64,000 bases of DNA from [Leptolyngbya] sp. JSC-1 (GCA_000733415.1 KL662191.1:2418142-2482141), one strand, 5' to 3'. Counted from the stretch's first letter, positions 42,417 through 51,994 are shown. Made by a program: numbers and translations. Notes: generated from the sequence alone by a model not told the origin.

Positions 42417-45400
42417 GTGCCCGCCCCTTCCCACTTCCCCGACCAACGCTGGCAGATTGCTCGTCCCCAACCCGAGCAAACCCATCAGCTATCGCAACTC
42501 TTCCAGCTTCATCCCCTGCTAGCACAGGTGCTGCTGAACCGGGGCATTGATACACCAGAAGCGACTAAGATATTTTTGGATCCAGAATTGCAGTTGCTGC
42601 CTTCCCCGCTGGATGAGTTCGAGGATTTGCCGATTGCGCTGGAACTGCTGCTGCGGGCAATTGCCGAACGTCAGTTCATTGCGATTTGCGGCGACTATGA
42701 TGCAGACGGCATGACCAGTACGGCTCTGTTGTTGCGGGCGCTGCGATTTCTCGGTGCGATTGTGGACTATGCCATTCCTAGCCGGATGCAGGAAGGCTAC
42801 GGGATTAATCGCCGCATTGTTGAAGAATTTCACGACGAAGGAGTCGGGCTGATCCTAACGGTGGATAACGGCATTGCCGCCTATGACCCAATTGCCCGGG
42901 CCAGAGAGTTAGGCATGGCGATTATTGTCACCGACCACCACGATATTCCCCCTACCCTGCCGCCTGCTAACGCCATCTTGAACCCCAAGCTGATTCAGGA
43001 AACCTCACCCTATCGGGGCATCGCCGGAGTTGGGGTAGCCTACATTCTGGCGGTGTGCTTGGCCCAGAGTCTGCAAAAAACGCAGGACTTGACGACGCCG
43101 TTAATCGAGCTATTCACCTTGGGCACGATTGCCGATCTGGCTCCGCTGACAGGAGTAAACCGCCGCTGGGTGAAACGAGGGCTGAAACTCTTACCCAAAT
43201 CGCGAATTGCCGGAGTACAGGCGCTAATTCAGGTAGCTGGTCTGAGCAACGAAACTACCCTGAAGCCGGAAGCAATCGGATTCCGACTCGGTCCCCGCAT
43301 CAACGCGATTGGCCGCATCTCGGATCCGCAGATTGTGATTGAGCTACTCACCACCGACGAGGATGGCCGCGCTCTAGAACTGGCGATGAAATGCGAGCAG
43401 GTGAATCAGTTGCGGCAGCGGTTGTGTGAGCTGATTGAGCAAGAAGCAATCGCGTGGTGTGAAGAAACCGGCTTTAGCCCGCAGCAGTCTCGTGTTTTGG
43501 TGATTGTACAACCCGACTGGCATCATGGCGTGATTGGCATCGTGGCGTCGCGGTTAGTTGAGCGCTATGGTGTACCTGTGTTTATTGGCACTTACGAAGA
43601 GGAGGCAGAAATCGCCGGAGAAGTGGAGGAAAACCCAGAGCCGCCCGTCCGAAAAATTCGCGGTTCGGCACGGGGAATTCTGGAGTTCGACGTGTTTGAG
43701 GCACTCTGTTTCTGTAGTGATGTACTACAAAAATTTGGCGGCCACAAAGCGGCGGGCGGCTTTACCCTAGCGGCAGAAAATCTGGATGCCTTCCGCACCC
43801 GACTGGAACAATTTGCCCACCAATCCCTGCGGCCAGACCAGCTCAAACCTTTGGTGAATGTGGATGTAGAAGCCAATTTCCGCGACTTGACGCTGGACCT
43901 CTATCAGCAGCTCGATGTGCTGCACCCCTGTGGCATCGAAAATGCCGATCCAGTGTTTTGGACCTCGAATGTGCATATTGTCGAGCAACGCACGATAGGC
44001 CGCGATCAGGCACATCTGAAGCTGACCTTAGCTCAGGTCGAAGACCCCAGTATCAGTTTACGGGCAGTGGCGTGGCGCTGGGGAAGTTACTATCCATTGC
44101 CGAACCGAGTGGATGTGGCCTATCGACTGCGGCTGAATGAATGGAACGGCGTGCGGTCGGTAGAGTTAGAGTTAGTTGGGGTTCGCCCGACTGCCAATCC
44201 TGCGAACGCTGAACAACCGGCAGTAACACAGCATGCCCAACCCACCGAACGCTCGGCCTCGACTCCAATCGCCCAATTGTCAATTCCCCAGCCCCAATCT
44301 GCCTCCAGCCAATTTCAGTCCCAAATCTCCCAATCGGTCTCTCAGCCACCCATTTCACGTTCTCAGCGGCATACGTTCCAGGCACCCATCTCCCACACCC
44401 CTATCCAACCTTGGCCGGGTTCCTCGATGGGGTTGACGGTATCCCCTATAGCAGCTATGCCGTCCATGCCTGCTATCGCATCTTTTCATCAAAAGTCGCG
44501 ACGCTCTGCAGACTCTAGCCTTACAGAAACCATTGCAGACGAACTCGCCTTCGAGATGGCGTCTTTTTTTCGTGCGGGCCAATCCTCGCTACACCAGATC
44601 GAGTTCTATTACGATAAATGCAAATATACTGGCGGCGTCTATCAAAATGGTACAGCTAGGGAACTACGAATCCAGAATTTGGAAGGCCAACTGCTGATTA
44701 TTCAGCCTGAACAGCGACGTGGATTTTGGGAATATGCAGGTGAAACTGCTGAAGCAATTGATGTTTCCCAACCTTATTACTTTAATTTAGTACGTTCGGC
44801 CCTCATGGCGCTAGAACTAGCCGAAAAGAACCAGTTGATTCAGGAACAGGCCGAGCAATTGGCGACAAAAGAACAGCAGCTTGCTCAGCTCATGCAGCAG
44901 CTGAATCAATTGCAACAGGAGTTGCATAATACTCAAGGTATAATTCAAGATGCAAAGCTCCAGAATGTAAAACAAAATACAAACTATTACACAGATAAAG
45001 ATGTAAACCAGAATGAAAATGCCAAGCAATTAGCGGAATTAAAGTCCATAGAGAAATCAACTCAACCAGAAACAGCGGTGGAAAAACTTGCGGAAACCGA
45101 AGTTGAAGTCACTGTTGATACACTAGAAGCTGGCATAGAAGCTAACTCAACCGATCCTTTACAGGCTATTTTTGCCGATCTGTCAGCCACTTCGCTGGCT
45201 CCTCTACCAGCAGCACCGCCCACCGAGCTACCGACCGATCCCAAACAAAGAGCCAAATTAAAGTTAGGCGAATTGGTCTGGAACCGCCTAGACTCTCGCA
45301 GCCAAAAAGATCTGACCGCTGCCTACAAGAAGTTAGCAGCCCTCGAAACCGCAGCCGAAATTGCTGATATTGAAGAAGCTGATGGTATGAACTCTGTTGA

Positions 45401-45902
45401 TTACTCGGATGTCGGCCTGCGCCTTTGCTCCGTGATTGAGCGCGAAATGGTTCAGCCCTTCTTTAAAACCCTACATCAATTTCTGTTAGAACACGATGAA
45501 CCTTGTGAGATTGGTGGCGTCACGCTGCGTGCCCGCAAAAAATACACCGTCGGCATGTTACCCCCGCTGTTGGCTGCTGAATGGCAAACCTTGCAGGAGG
45601 AAGCCTTGACTAGCAGTACTCCTCTGGCTATTGATAGCCTTTATACTCAGTTCACCGACAATCCCGTCGAATCTGCTGACCGCGACACCATACAAGTTTT
45701 TCTCTCCCAGTGGCAGCATCCCCTAGCAAGCTGGCTCCAGCATCCCGATGCCGCTTCTGCCGTGGCCCAGATTGACCGATTGCTTACTATTGCCGCTGAT
45801 GCCGAAAATCTACTCTACGAATGGCAGTTTGATCTCCTAGAAACCTTGATTCTGGGTAATTCGACCCAACCCGGCGTTTTGCCTCAAATCTATATTCCCT
45901 GA
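42417..45902 (+). CDS. recJ: single-stranded-DNA-specific exonuclease RecJ with long C-terminal extension
   Basis: RecJ is a 5'-3' ssDNA exonuclease of the DHH family. Motifs in the 1161-aa product: DYDADG (93-98), DHH (173-175), HHGVIGIVASR, and the DHHA1 motif GGHKAAGGF (441-449), followed by an OB-like region to about residue 590. A Gln/Ser/Pro linker (about 600-690) leads to a domain seen in other cyanobacterial RecJ (YYDKCKYTGGVYQNGTAREL). Then a Gln/Leu coiled coil (about 798-845), an acidic linker, and an unrecognised helical domain (about 942-1161: KLKLGELVWNRLDSRSQKDL). Usual RecJ length is 570-800 aa. GTG start. Confidence 0.93.
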   Translation: MPAPSHFPDQRWQIARPQPEQTHQLSQLFQLHPLLAQVLLNRGIDTPEATKIFLDPELQLLPSPLDEFEDLPIALELLLRAIAERQFIAICGDYDADGMTSTALLLRALRFLGAIVDYAIPSRMQEGYGINRRIVEEFHDEGVGLILTVDNGIAAYDPIARARELGMAIIVTDHHDIPPTLPPANAILNPKLIQETSPYRGIAGVGVAYILAVCLAQSLQKTQDLTTPLIELFTLGTIADLAPLTGVNRRWVKRGLKLLPKSRIAGVQALIQVAGLSNETTLKPEAIGFRLGPRINAIGRISDPQIVIELLTTDEDGRALELAMKCEQVNQLRQRLCELIEQEAIAWCEETGFSPQQSRVLVIVQPDWHHGVIGIVASRLVERYGVPVFIGTYEEEAEIAGEVEENPEPPVRKIRGSARGILEFDVFEALCFCSDVLQKFGGHKAAGGFTLAAENLDAFRTRLEQFAHQSLRPDQLKPLVNVDVEANFRDLTLDLYQQLDVLHPCGIENADPVFWTSNVHIVEQRTIGRDQAHLKLTLAQVEDPSISLRAVAWRWGSYYPLPNRVDVAYRLRLNEWNGVRSVELELVGVRPTANPANAEQPAVTQHAQPTERSASTPIAQLSIPQPQSASSQFQSQISQSVSQPPISRSQRHTFQAPISHTPIQPWPGSSMGLTVSPIAAMPSMPAIASFHQKSRRSADSSLTETIADELAFEMASFFRAGQSSLHQIEFYYDKCKYTGGVYQNGTARELRIQNLEGQLLIIQPEQRRGFWEYAGETAEAIDVSQPYYFNLVRSALMALELAEKNQLIQEQAEQLATKEQQLAQLMQQLNQLQQELHNTQGIIQDAKLQNVKQNTNYYTDKDVNQNENAKQLAELKSIEKSTQPETAVEKLAETEVEVTVDTLEAGIEANSTDPLQAIFADLSATSLAPLPAAPPTELPTDPKQRAKLKLGELVWNRLDSRSQKDLTAAYKKLAALETAAEIADIEEADGMNSVDYSDVGLRLCSVIEREMVQPFFKTLHQFLLEHDEPCEIGGVTLRARKKYTVGMLPPLLAAEWQTLQEEALTSSTPLAIDSLYTQFTDNPVESADRDTIQVFLSQWQHPLASWLQHPDAASAVAQIDRLLTIAADAENLLYEWQFDLLETLILGNSTQPGVLPQIYIP

Positions 45903-45935
45903 CTCTGCTGCATGCTTATTCGTTACCGAGGCTCT

Positions 45936-46520
45936 CTAAGCAATTCTAAAAATTTGGTCTGCGGTTAGCGCCAAGTTGGGAAATGTAGGTGAGGTAATTG
46001 GGGTAGTTCCCTGGAAAATTCCTACCTCTACATACCGGTCGTTTCTGAGTTGTAAAACCATGACAACCTGCTCTTCCGGATTGATAATCCAGTATTCCGG
46101 AATGCCTCGCATGGCATACTGATCGCGTTTACGATGATAGTCACGCTCGCGGTTTGCCTGCCCAGGGCTGACAACTTCTACAACCAACTGGGGGGGTGGC
46201 ATGTCGAGGGTGATGGTCAGTCGGCGTTGCGTCAGGGGAAGATGCTCTTCTCTGAGAATAACCAGATCGGGAAAGCGGTTGGCTGGGTCTTTGGGTTGCA
46301 GGACAGGCACCTGAAGCTCACATTTACCAGGGTGTACCAGTCTGGCCGAAAAGTTCTGAGCTACTAAAAGAAAGTACAAATAGTTGGCAATAGACAAATT
46401 CCATTCTGACTCCGGTGGCAATTCGACCAGCTCCCCCTCAATCAACTCATAGCGCCCCTCCAACCCCTCATAGGCCAGATAGTCCTCAAAGGTTGCAAAT
46501 CTCGGTCTTGACTGAACCAT
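45936..46520 (-). CDS. Uma2 family endonuclease-like protein (DUF820)
   Basis: This 194-aa protein belongs to the Uma2/DUF820 family, which is expanded in cyanobacteria and has a PD-(D/E)XK nuclease-like fold. Visible motifs: YELIEGELVELPPES, FPDLVILREE, LVVEVVSPGQ (Glu of the active site), and the closing GIPEYWIINPEEQVV. Its cellular role is unknown. It converges with recJ, 33 bp apart. Confidence 0.9.
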   Translation of the reverse strand: MVQSRPRFATFEDYLAYEGLEGRYELIEGELVELPPESEWNLSIANYLYFLLVAQNFSARLVHPGKCELQVPVLQPKDPANRFPDLVILREEHLPLTQRRLTITLDMPPPQLVVEVVSPGQANRERDYHRKRDQYAMRGIPEYWIINPEEQVVMVLQLRNDRYVEVGIFQGTTPITSPTFPNLALTADQIFRIA

Positions 46521-46695
46521 CTCTCACCTCCTTGCAGACAAAAGGGCAGACAAAAGGACCTGTCTTGCCGACGCAGTTGGCCTGTGCTTCCAAATTAACA
46601 CGAGTACATTTCGTTGTCTGAGCAGCCTTGAATGGTAGCAGACTTGACTTGTGACACAGTAGCCTGCTCAGGAGGAATTAGAGCGGACTAAAAGC

Positions 46696-47667
46696 TCAAG
46701 GCATGTTGACTAGATATTTGAATAGATCATCAATCACTGCATCGGCAGCAAGAGGAGTTCGTCCTCTCCAGATTGTAGGATCTACATAGTGGACGCGATT
46801 CTGTTGAACTGCTTTTAAGTTCTGCCAAAGTGGTTTCTGTTGAAGAGCATTTAAGTCACGTTCACCTGTATCTTTCCCACTATAAGCAACGACAAACATC
46901 ACGTCCCCATCAGCCATAGCTAAGTTTTCTTCAGAAAAGCTGATCACTCCTGCTGGGTTGTACCGTTGCGAAGGCGGGCGCTGAAGCCCTACATCACTTA
47001 AAATAGAACCAACGAATGAATTTTCCGTTTCGCTACTCATTCCTCCACAGCAGAAGTTGACAAAAGAAATTGTTTTATTCTGGTAGCGATCGCCCAAGGC
47101 AATCTTGAGTTGCTTGGTGCGCTGATTATAGTGTTGCCAAACCTGTTGTCCAATTTCCTGCCTATTTAGCACGTTAGCCATAAAGTTGAAATACTGTTTC
47201 CAATTATTTCGCTCGTTAATGCCATCTAGCCAATCATATAAAACTGTAGAAGAAACATTTGTTAATTGGGAATATATTGTTTCGTGATTATGCTTCCACC
47301 CGATGATGATGTCAGGTTGAAGGAGCATGATACGTTCTAGGTTGGGCTGGGTAGTTCCTAATGGTGTAATGTCAGCCGTCTTGCCTTTGAGATAGGTAGG
47401 GAATTGATTATTGTATTCAAGAGTAGTTCCAATGGGTTGGATACCGAGAGCAATCGCATTTCCTAACGTTGTTACATCTAATGCTACGAGACGCTGAGGA
47501 TGCCTGGGAACGCAAGTTTCTCCCATCGTATGTTGTACGACTCGACATTCTTCTAGTAATGGCTTTGAGCTTGCAGTGATTTGATTAGCGTTTTTGCCAC
47601 AAGCCCAAACAGCGAAGCAAGCTAACACACTCAAAAGCAGTAAATAAATAAATCGGCGTGAGAACAT
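46696..47667 (-). CDS. iron-siderophore ABC transporter substrate-binding protein
   Basis: This 323-aa periplasmic binding protein of the FecB/FhuD type has a lipoprotein-type N-terminus (LLLLSVLACFAVWACG, lipid Cys about 23). The body shows PQRLVALDVTTLGNAIALGI, PDIIIGWKHNHETIYSQL and the C-terminal WQNLKAVQQNRVHYVD, typical of siderophore binders. It follows the TonB receptor gene on the same strand (81-bp gap), so the two should act together. Permease and ATPase genes are not in the window. Confidence 0.92.
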   Translation of the reverse strand: MFSRRFIYLLLLSVLACFAVWACGKNANQITASSKPLLEECRVVQHTMGETCVPRHPQRLVALDVTTLGNAIALGIQPIGTTLEYNNQFPTYLKGKTADITPLGTTQPNLERIMLLQPDIIIGWKHNHETIYSQLTNVSSTVLYDWLDGINERNNWKQYFNFMANVLNRQEIGQQVWQHYNQRTKQLKIALGDRYQNKTISFVNFCCGGMSSETENSFVGSILSDVGLQRPPSQRYNPAGVISFSEENLAMADGDVMFVVAYSGKDTGERDLNALQQKPLWQNLKAVQQNRVHYVDPTIWRGRTPLAADAVIDDLFKYLVNMP

Positions 47668-47748
47668 TTTCTAATCTGATCAAGTAGGATAATTGGGTGA
47701 CAGAGCAGGGTGCTTACGCTCTATCTACCTTAAACTTGCCCCAACTAA

Positions 47749-50406
47749 TTAAAACTGCCAGGAGATGGTTCCCTGCACGGTAAAGGGTTCGCCTAGAATT
47801 ACACGGTTTCTATTTCCAGCCGATTCAAAATAGGCTACGTCAAAAATGTTGCGGAAGTTCAGTGCAGCACGAAACCTATCTCGTTCGTAGAAAATTGCAG
47901 CATCAGTTCGTAGATAACTGGGGATTTCAAATGAATTGTCTAAATCCCCCGGACGATCACCAACAAAAAATAGCCCTAAACCAACGCCTAATCCTTGCAA
48001 ATTGCCCTCTTGCAATTGATAGCTCGTCCATACATTGAACGCATGTTGGGGGACATTGTTAATCCGATTGTCAACAGCAAAGGTATTGTCTTCTGTGATG
48101 CGAGCATCAGTGTAAGCGTAACCTCCTATGACATTCCACCCAGCAAGGATTTCGCCTGCAAGGTTAAATTCAATGCCTTGGCTTCGTTGTTCACCCGTTT
48201 GGATAGAAAAATCTGGATTCTCTAGATCTGCCGTTTCGACATTGCTGCGAGTCAAATCATAAAACGCTAACGTTGCCGCAAGCTGATCGTTTAAGTCTGC
48301 TTTTACGCCGATTTCATACTGAGTTCCCCGTTCTGGCTGAAACAGACTGCCATCTGCAGTTCGACCAACAACCGGCAGGAATGAACGGCTGTAGCTAGCA
48401 TAGAGTGAAATTGCCGGAATCGGTTGATAAACAAGCCCAACACGTGGACTAAAGGCTTCATCCTGTTGAAATGAGCTAGTTGATGCGAGAAAATCTTCTG
48501 ACTCTTGAGCAACAATATCAAAACGCCCTCCTAGCAATAGCTTAAGGTTCTCAAGCAGAGTCATTTGATCTTGAACATAAAAGCTTAGGAAATCAGTTGT
48601 CGTTAAATTGTCATAGCGAGCGATCACCTCGCCAAGCGGCTGACCATAGTCCGGATCAAACAAGTCGAGTGGTGCTGCGTTACGATTAAATCCTGACAAT
48701 CCCGACTCTCGTCTGAATAAATTCACTCCAGCAACAATTTCATGTTCAATCGGACCTGTATCAAATTGTCCTACGACATAGGTGTCTAGGTTGTAGACTG
48801 TCTCTTCAAAGTGTGGAGCTTGAAAGCGGCGGTTGAGCGTCCGGCCATCAGGGTCTAAATCCAGACTAAATACAGCTTCTCTAGAAATATCTAAGTCTAC
48901 AAATCGAAAGGCATTGCGAATTTCCCAATTATCGCTAAAGCGATGCTGGAAATTGTAACCTAATGTCAACGCTCCATACTGTCCATTGTCCGTGGGTTCA
49001 CTCACATAGCGATCGCGTGGAATATCGCCATTCGGATTGGACAATATAGTTCCCACAGCGGGCAGTCCCAAATCAAAGGGTTGGGTTGCTTGCGCATAGT
49101 TAGCCTCAAAAGTAATTCTGGTCTGATCGCTAATTTGCCATGTCAATGTCGGAGCAAGCGAGTACCGTTGAGCATCGTAGAAGTCAAAAAAGCTTTCGGT
49201 GGTTTGAGCAGCCCCAGTAAAGCGATACAACACTGTACGGCCATCATTCAGTGGACCAGAAAAATCGACCGAACCCCGATAGAAATTAAAGCTTCCTGCC
49301 GAAAGTTCTAGGGAATAGAAAGGGTCACTCAGGGGCTGTTTAGTTACTAAATTGACGATGCCTCCAGTAGCTCCTTGACCGTAAAGAACCGAGGCTGGAC
49401 CTCTCAGTACTTCAACGCTTTCAATATTTGAAGCTTCAAAGATAGGAGCAAAACCTGTGAGTGAATTTAATCCATCAACTACATAATTGGCATCAAACCC
49501 ACGAATTAATGCATCTTCAACGAACGTAAATCGGGGTGTTGTTCCGCCTCGTGCTACACCAGGTACATTCCTGAGTGCCTCATTTAAACGAGTGACTTGC
49601 TGATCTTGAAGGACTTGTTGTGGCACGACTTGGATAGAAGCAGGAACATCGCGTAAAGGTGTATCGGTTCGTGTTCCTACACTGGCATTGGGAACGCGGT
49701 ATCCGGTATCCTGTCCCCCTGTCACTACCACCTGAATTGCATCGTCTGCTTCAGCCGTTGCTGTCCCTGTTCTCACTGCAAAAGCCAATCCATCTGCCTC
49801 GCTGCTGATTTCTGCCACAGGTGGGGCATCGGTTCCGGTAATCGCAATCCGGACTCGGTTATCTGGCAGATTGGAGACGCTAACCAGTGCAATCCCAGCA
49901 ATTGGGTCTGTCTGAGAAAACGATTCTGCGATTGTTGCATTCGGGATATCGGCAATCAGGGCATTCCCCACCACGCGAGTTTCCGGCACCTCTAGCCCAT
50001 CAGCCGCCGTTTCGAGCAGCACCTGCAATCCAGCGTCCGTCGCTTCGATGCGCACATCGGTTATTTGCACCAATGAAGCTGAAATTTGGGCAATCCAGTC
50101 TTCAACCGTTGTAGCGGGTTGGTCAAATTCAGTGAGCTGCGGAATCGCGGTTGTTCGCTGAGGTGCTACACTGTCCTCCACTCTACGAGAAGGGCTGTGC
50201 CCCACTATCTCCGCCTGTAAAGAAAGGAAGCTCGATTCGGCTCCCTCTCCTTGATAAGGAGAGGGCTGGGGTGAGGGAGCTTGCGCCCCAGCAGGCAACC
50301 CAAGGAAGCTGTGGGCCACATACCCCGACACACCTACCCATAACCAAAGCCGCACCTGAAACGAGAATTGCGGCCCAAACCCTACTGCCAACCGTCGATT
50401 GCTCAT
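47749..50406 (-). CDS. TonB-dependent siderophore receptor with AMIN domain
   Basis: This outer-membrane siderophore receptor has 885 aa from ATG 50406, which follows a GGGGAG ribosome site; a start nine codons earlier is less likely. Order: signal peptide (cleavage near PAGAQA, about 43), a linker, an AMIN domain (about 90-190), the plug (TPLRDVPASIQVVPQQVLQD, then GGIVNLVTKQP) and a 22-strand barrel ending FTVQGTISWQF. The linker holds SPQPSPYQGEGAESS, the translation of a palindromic repeat (50225-50280). A frameshifted AraC gene lies upstream, and the binding protein follows: a local siderophore uptake unit. Confidence 0.95.
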   Translation of the reverse strand: MSNRRLAVGFGPQFSFQVRLWLWVGVSGYVAHSFLGLPAGAQAPSPQPSPYQGEGAESSFLSLQAEIVGHSPSRRVEDSVAPQRTTAIPQLTEFDQPATTVEDWIAQISASLVQITDVRIEATDAGLQVLLETAADGLEVPETRVVGNALIADIPNATIAESFSQTDPIAGIALVSVSNLPDNRVRIAITGTDAPPVAEISSEADGLAFAVRTGTATAEADDAIQVVVTGGQDTGYRVPNASVGTRTDTPLRDVPASIQVVPQQVLQDQQVTRLNEALRNVPGVARGGTTPRFTFVEDALIRGFDANYVVDGLNSLTGFAPIFEASNIESVEVLRGPASVLYGQGATGGIVNLVTKQPLSDPFYSLELSAGSFNFYRGSVDFSGPLNDGRTVLYRFTGAAQTTESFFDFYDAQRYSLAPTLTWQISDQTRITFEANYAQATQPFDLGLPAVGTILSNPNGDIPRDRYVSEPTDNGQYGALTLGYNFQHRFSDNWEIRNAFRFVDLDISREAVFSLDLDPDGRTLNRRFQAPHFEETVYNLDTYVVGQFDTGPIEHEIVAGVNLFRRESGLSGFNRNAAPLDLFDPDYGQPLGEVIARYDNLTTTDFLSFYVQDQMTLLENLKLLLGGRFDIVAQESEDFLASTSSFQQDEAFSPRVGLVYQPIPAISLYASYSRSFLPVVGRTADGSLFQPERGTQYEIGVKADLNDQLAATLAFYDLTRSNVETADLENPDFSIQTGEQRSQGIEFNLAGEILAGWNVIGGYAYTDARITEDNTFAVDNRINNVPQHAFNVWTSYQLQEGNLQGLGVGLGLFFVGDRPGDLDNSFEIPSYLRTDAAIFYERDRFRAALNFRNIFDVAYFESAGNRNRVILGEPFTVQGTISWQF
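50225..50280. repeat. in-frame palindromic repeat inside the TonB receptor gene
   Basis: The core CCCTCTCC-TTGATAA-GGAGAGGG is a perfect 8-bp hairpin, followed by CTGGGGTGAGGG. This is the look of a dispersed intergenic REP-like palindrome. Here it lies inside the coding region, in the linker before the AMIN domain, and keeps the frame. Confidence 0.65.
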
Positions 50407-50432
50407 GTTCACTCCCCATTGATTCACTAGCA

Positions 50433-50456
50433 AATCAATCTCTTTTGAGAAAGATT
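50433..50456. promoter_or_regulatory. near-palindrome before the TonB receptor start
   Basis: AATCAATCTC-TTTT-GAGAAAGATT has arms that match in eight of ten pairs. It lies 27-50 bp upstream of the receptor start codon. It could be an operator or a leader hairpin; I see no clear Fur-box match. Confidence 0.4.
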
Positions 50457-50522
50457 CCTTAAAAGCTGAACGTCAGTGTAGGAGAGTGTTTATGGCTGTA
50501 TCTACCCTAAAAAACGCATCGA

Positions 50523-51519
50523 TCACCGCGAAACAGTCATCCGACCCAACATGCACTCGCTGGGTGTAATCCCAAACTTGCGCTTAAAGGCTGCCGCAAA
50601 ATGGGCTGGATTCGAGTACCCTACCAGTGTGGCAATCTCGACTACGGTGCAATTGCCTTGCCGCAGTAATTGTTCGGCTAAATTCATGCGTTGGTCGGTC
50701 AAGTAGCCCACGACGGTCTGACCAAACAACTGCCGAAACTGGCGTTGAAGGGTGCTGGCACTGACTCCGACCTGCTGGGCTAGCTCCATCACTGAAGGAG
50801 GATGCTCCAGGTTCGCCAGCAAAATATCTCTGGCCTGGTAAATACGGTCAATTGTCGGCAGTCTGGATAGCCTGTTGATTGGTTGACGCTGATCGGCTTC
50901 AATTAAACTGAGATACACAGCGAGCAGTTCAAACACTTTGCCCTGGAGATACAGTCGTTTTGCTACACCGCGATAGGGAGGATTCCAGAGTTGGTGAGCG
51001 AGTAATTGCATCGTTGCAGTTACAGTTGGATAGAATGAGACTTTCCACTCCTCGCCTTTCACTAACTGCTCTAACGTATCGGCGCTGTATGGCCCGCCGG
51101 TAAAGAATGCATTCAGCAGCTCTGGCTGAATTTCGATATTAACAATAGACGATTGCTCTTTGCCTTGATATTTTTCAATATAGGCAGGTGAAATGCCGCT
51201 GCCCGAAAAATAGCTGCGCATTCCGCCCAAGCTAGGGTGAACGCCATCAAAATAAATAAATCCAGATAAAAAGAATGGAAATTTGAATTGGATGGTTATG
51301 AGCAGGTGCTTTGATAATTACATCCTGATTAAATTCGCGCTGCCAAAAATTCAGCCACACTCCGGGCAACAATTCCATGCCGCGACAATACCCCTGCCCG
51401 ATATCAGTCGGCACGCCCATCAGATCCTCAAAATCATCCAGAGCCAGATTATCAGGACAGGTTGCAGGCGCTTGAAGGCACAGGTCATCCCACTCAGCTT
51501 GGGTAACAATAAGGGTCAT
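50523..51519 (-). pseudogene. AraC-family regulator of siderophore uptake, frameshifted
   Basis: Two frames make one AraC protein. The first (51519-51247) encodes an N-terminal sensor start, ending in NHPIQISI before it runs into a stop. The second (to 50523) continues with LSGFIYFDGVHPSLGG and SYFSGSGISPAYIEKYQGKE and ends in a complete AraC helix-turn-helix pair (VGVSASTLQRQFRQLFGQTV, YSNPAHFAAAFKRKFG). The frames join if one T is removed from a run of five (51268-51272, A run on the plus strand). PchR-type AraC proteins activate siderophore receptor genes, such as the one next door. It may be a sequencing error, a true mutation, or slippage. Confidence in the joined reading is high. Confidence 0.8.
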
Positions 51520-51586
51520 AAAGAGCTAATCAGAGGACTGCTCAGAAAGCAGGCTAATTGCAATTGATTCCTAGTAATTCTACTAC

Positions 51587-51691
51587 TAAGTAGGTGAGCA
51601 TAATTAAACCTAAAACCCAAAACCCTGCGCCGCCCGCTGCGCGGGCGGCGCAGGGTTTTGAATCTGGTTTTTAATTATACCGAGGTACTTA
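51587..51691. mobile_element. MITE-like palindromic element, copy B (complete)
   Basis: The left end TAAGTAGGTGAGCATAATTA and the right end (reverse complement TAAGTACCTCGGTATAATTA) agree at most of 20 positions. The core is a perfect 20-bp stem, CAAAACCCTGCGCCGCCCGC, with a 3-nt loop TGC and its complement. Total length is 105 bp, with no ORF. Copy A (39734-39814) shares the ends and a shortened core. An element of this sort is probably moved by a transposase encoded elsewhere. Confidence 0.8.
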
Positions 51692-51959
51692 TTTCAAGTC
51701 AGCGATCGGGCTATCAGCCTAAGTTTGAGCTTGATTGAAGCAATCTTCTGTTTTCACCCATTCTCACCCATAATCACAGCAGTAATGACAGCAATAATGA
51801 CAAGGCAGCATCAATAACGGTTGCATACGGACTGTCTACTTCTTCCCACCGACAGAGTCGCTGCTCACCCAGTTGGTAGAGACTAGACGCTGTCAAAATT
51901 CGCTATGGTTCTGAACAATTGACGCAAACCACATGCAAACCTGCGGGCAACAGTCCATT

Positions 51960-51994
51960 GGAGCACAGTTCGGAGCACAGTTCGGAGCACAGCT
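51960..51994. repeat. 12-bp tandem repeat carrying the htpX ribosome site
   Basis: The unit GGAGCACAGTTC occurs at 51960 and 51972, and a third changed copy GGAGCACAGCT runs into the ATG at 51995. Each unit starts with GGAG, so the last copy provides a Shine-Dalgarno sequence 7 bp from the start codon and the others are duplicates of it. Confidence 0.85.

Larger units (their letters stand above)
51520..51994. other. intergenic region with MITE copy B and 12-bp repeats
   Basis: It contains a 105-bp MITE-like element (51587-51691) and, just before htpX, a 12-bp tandem repeat (51960-51994). The segment 51692-51950 shows no ORF or known RNA. Confidence 0.5.
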
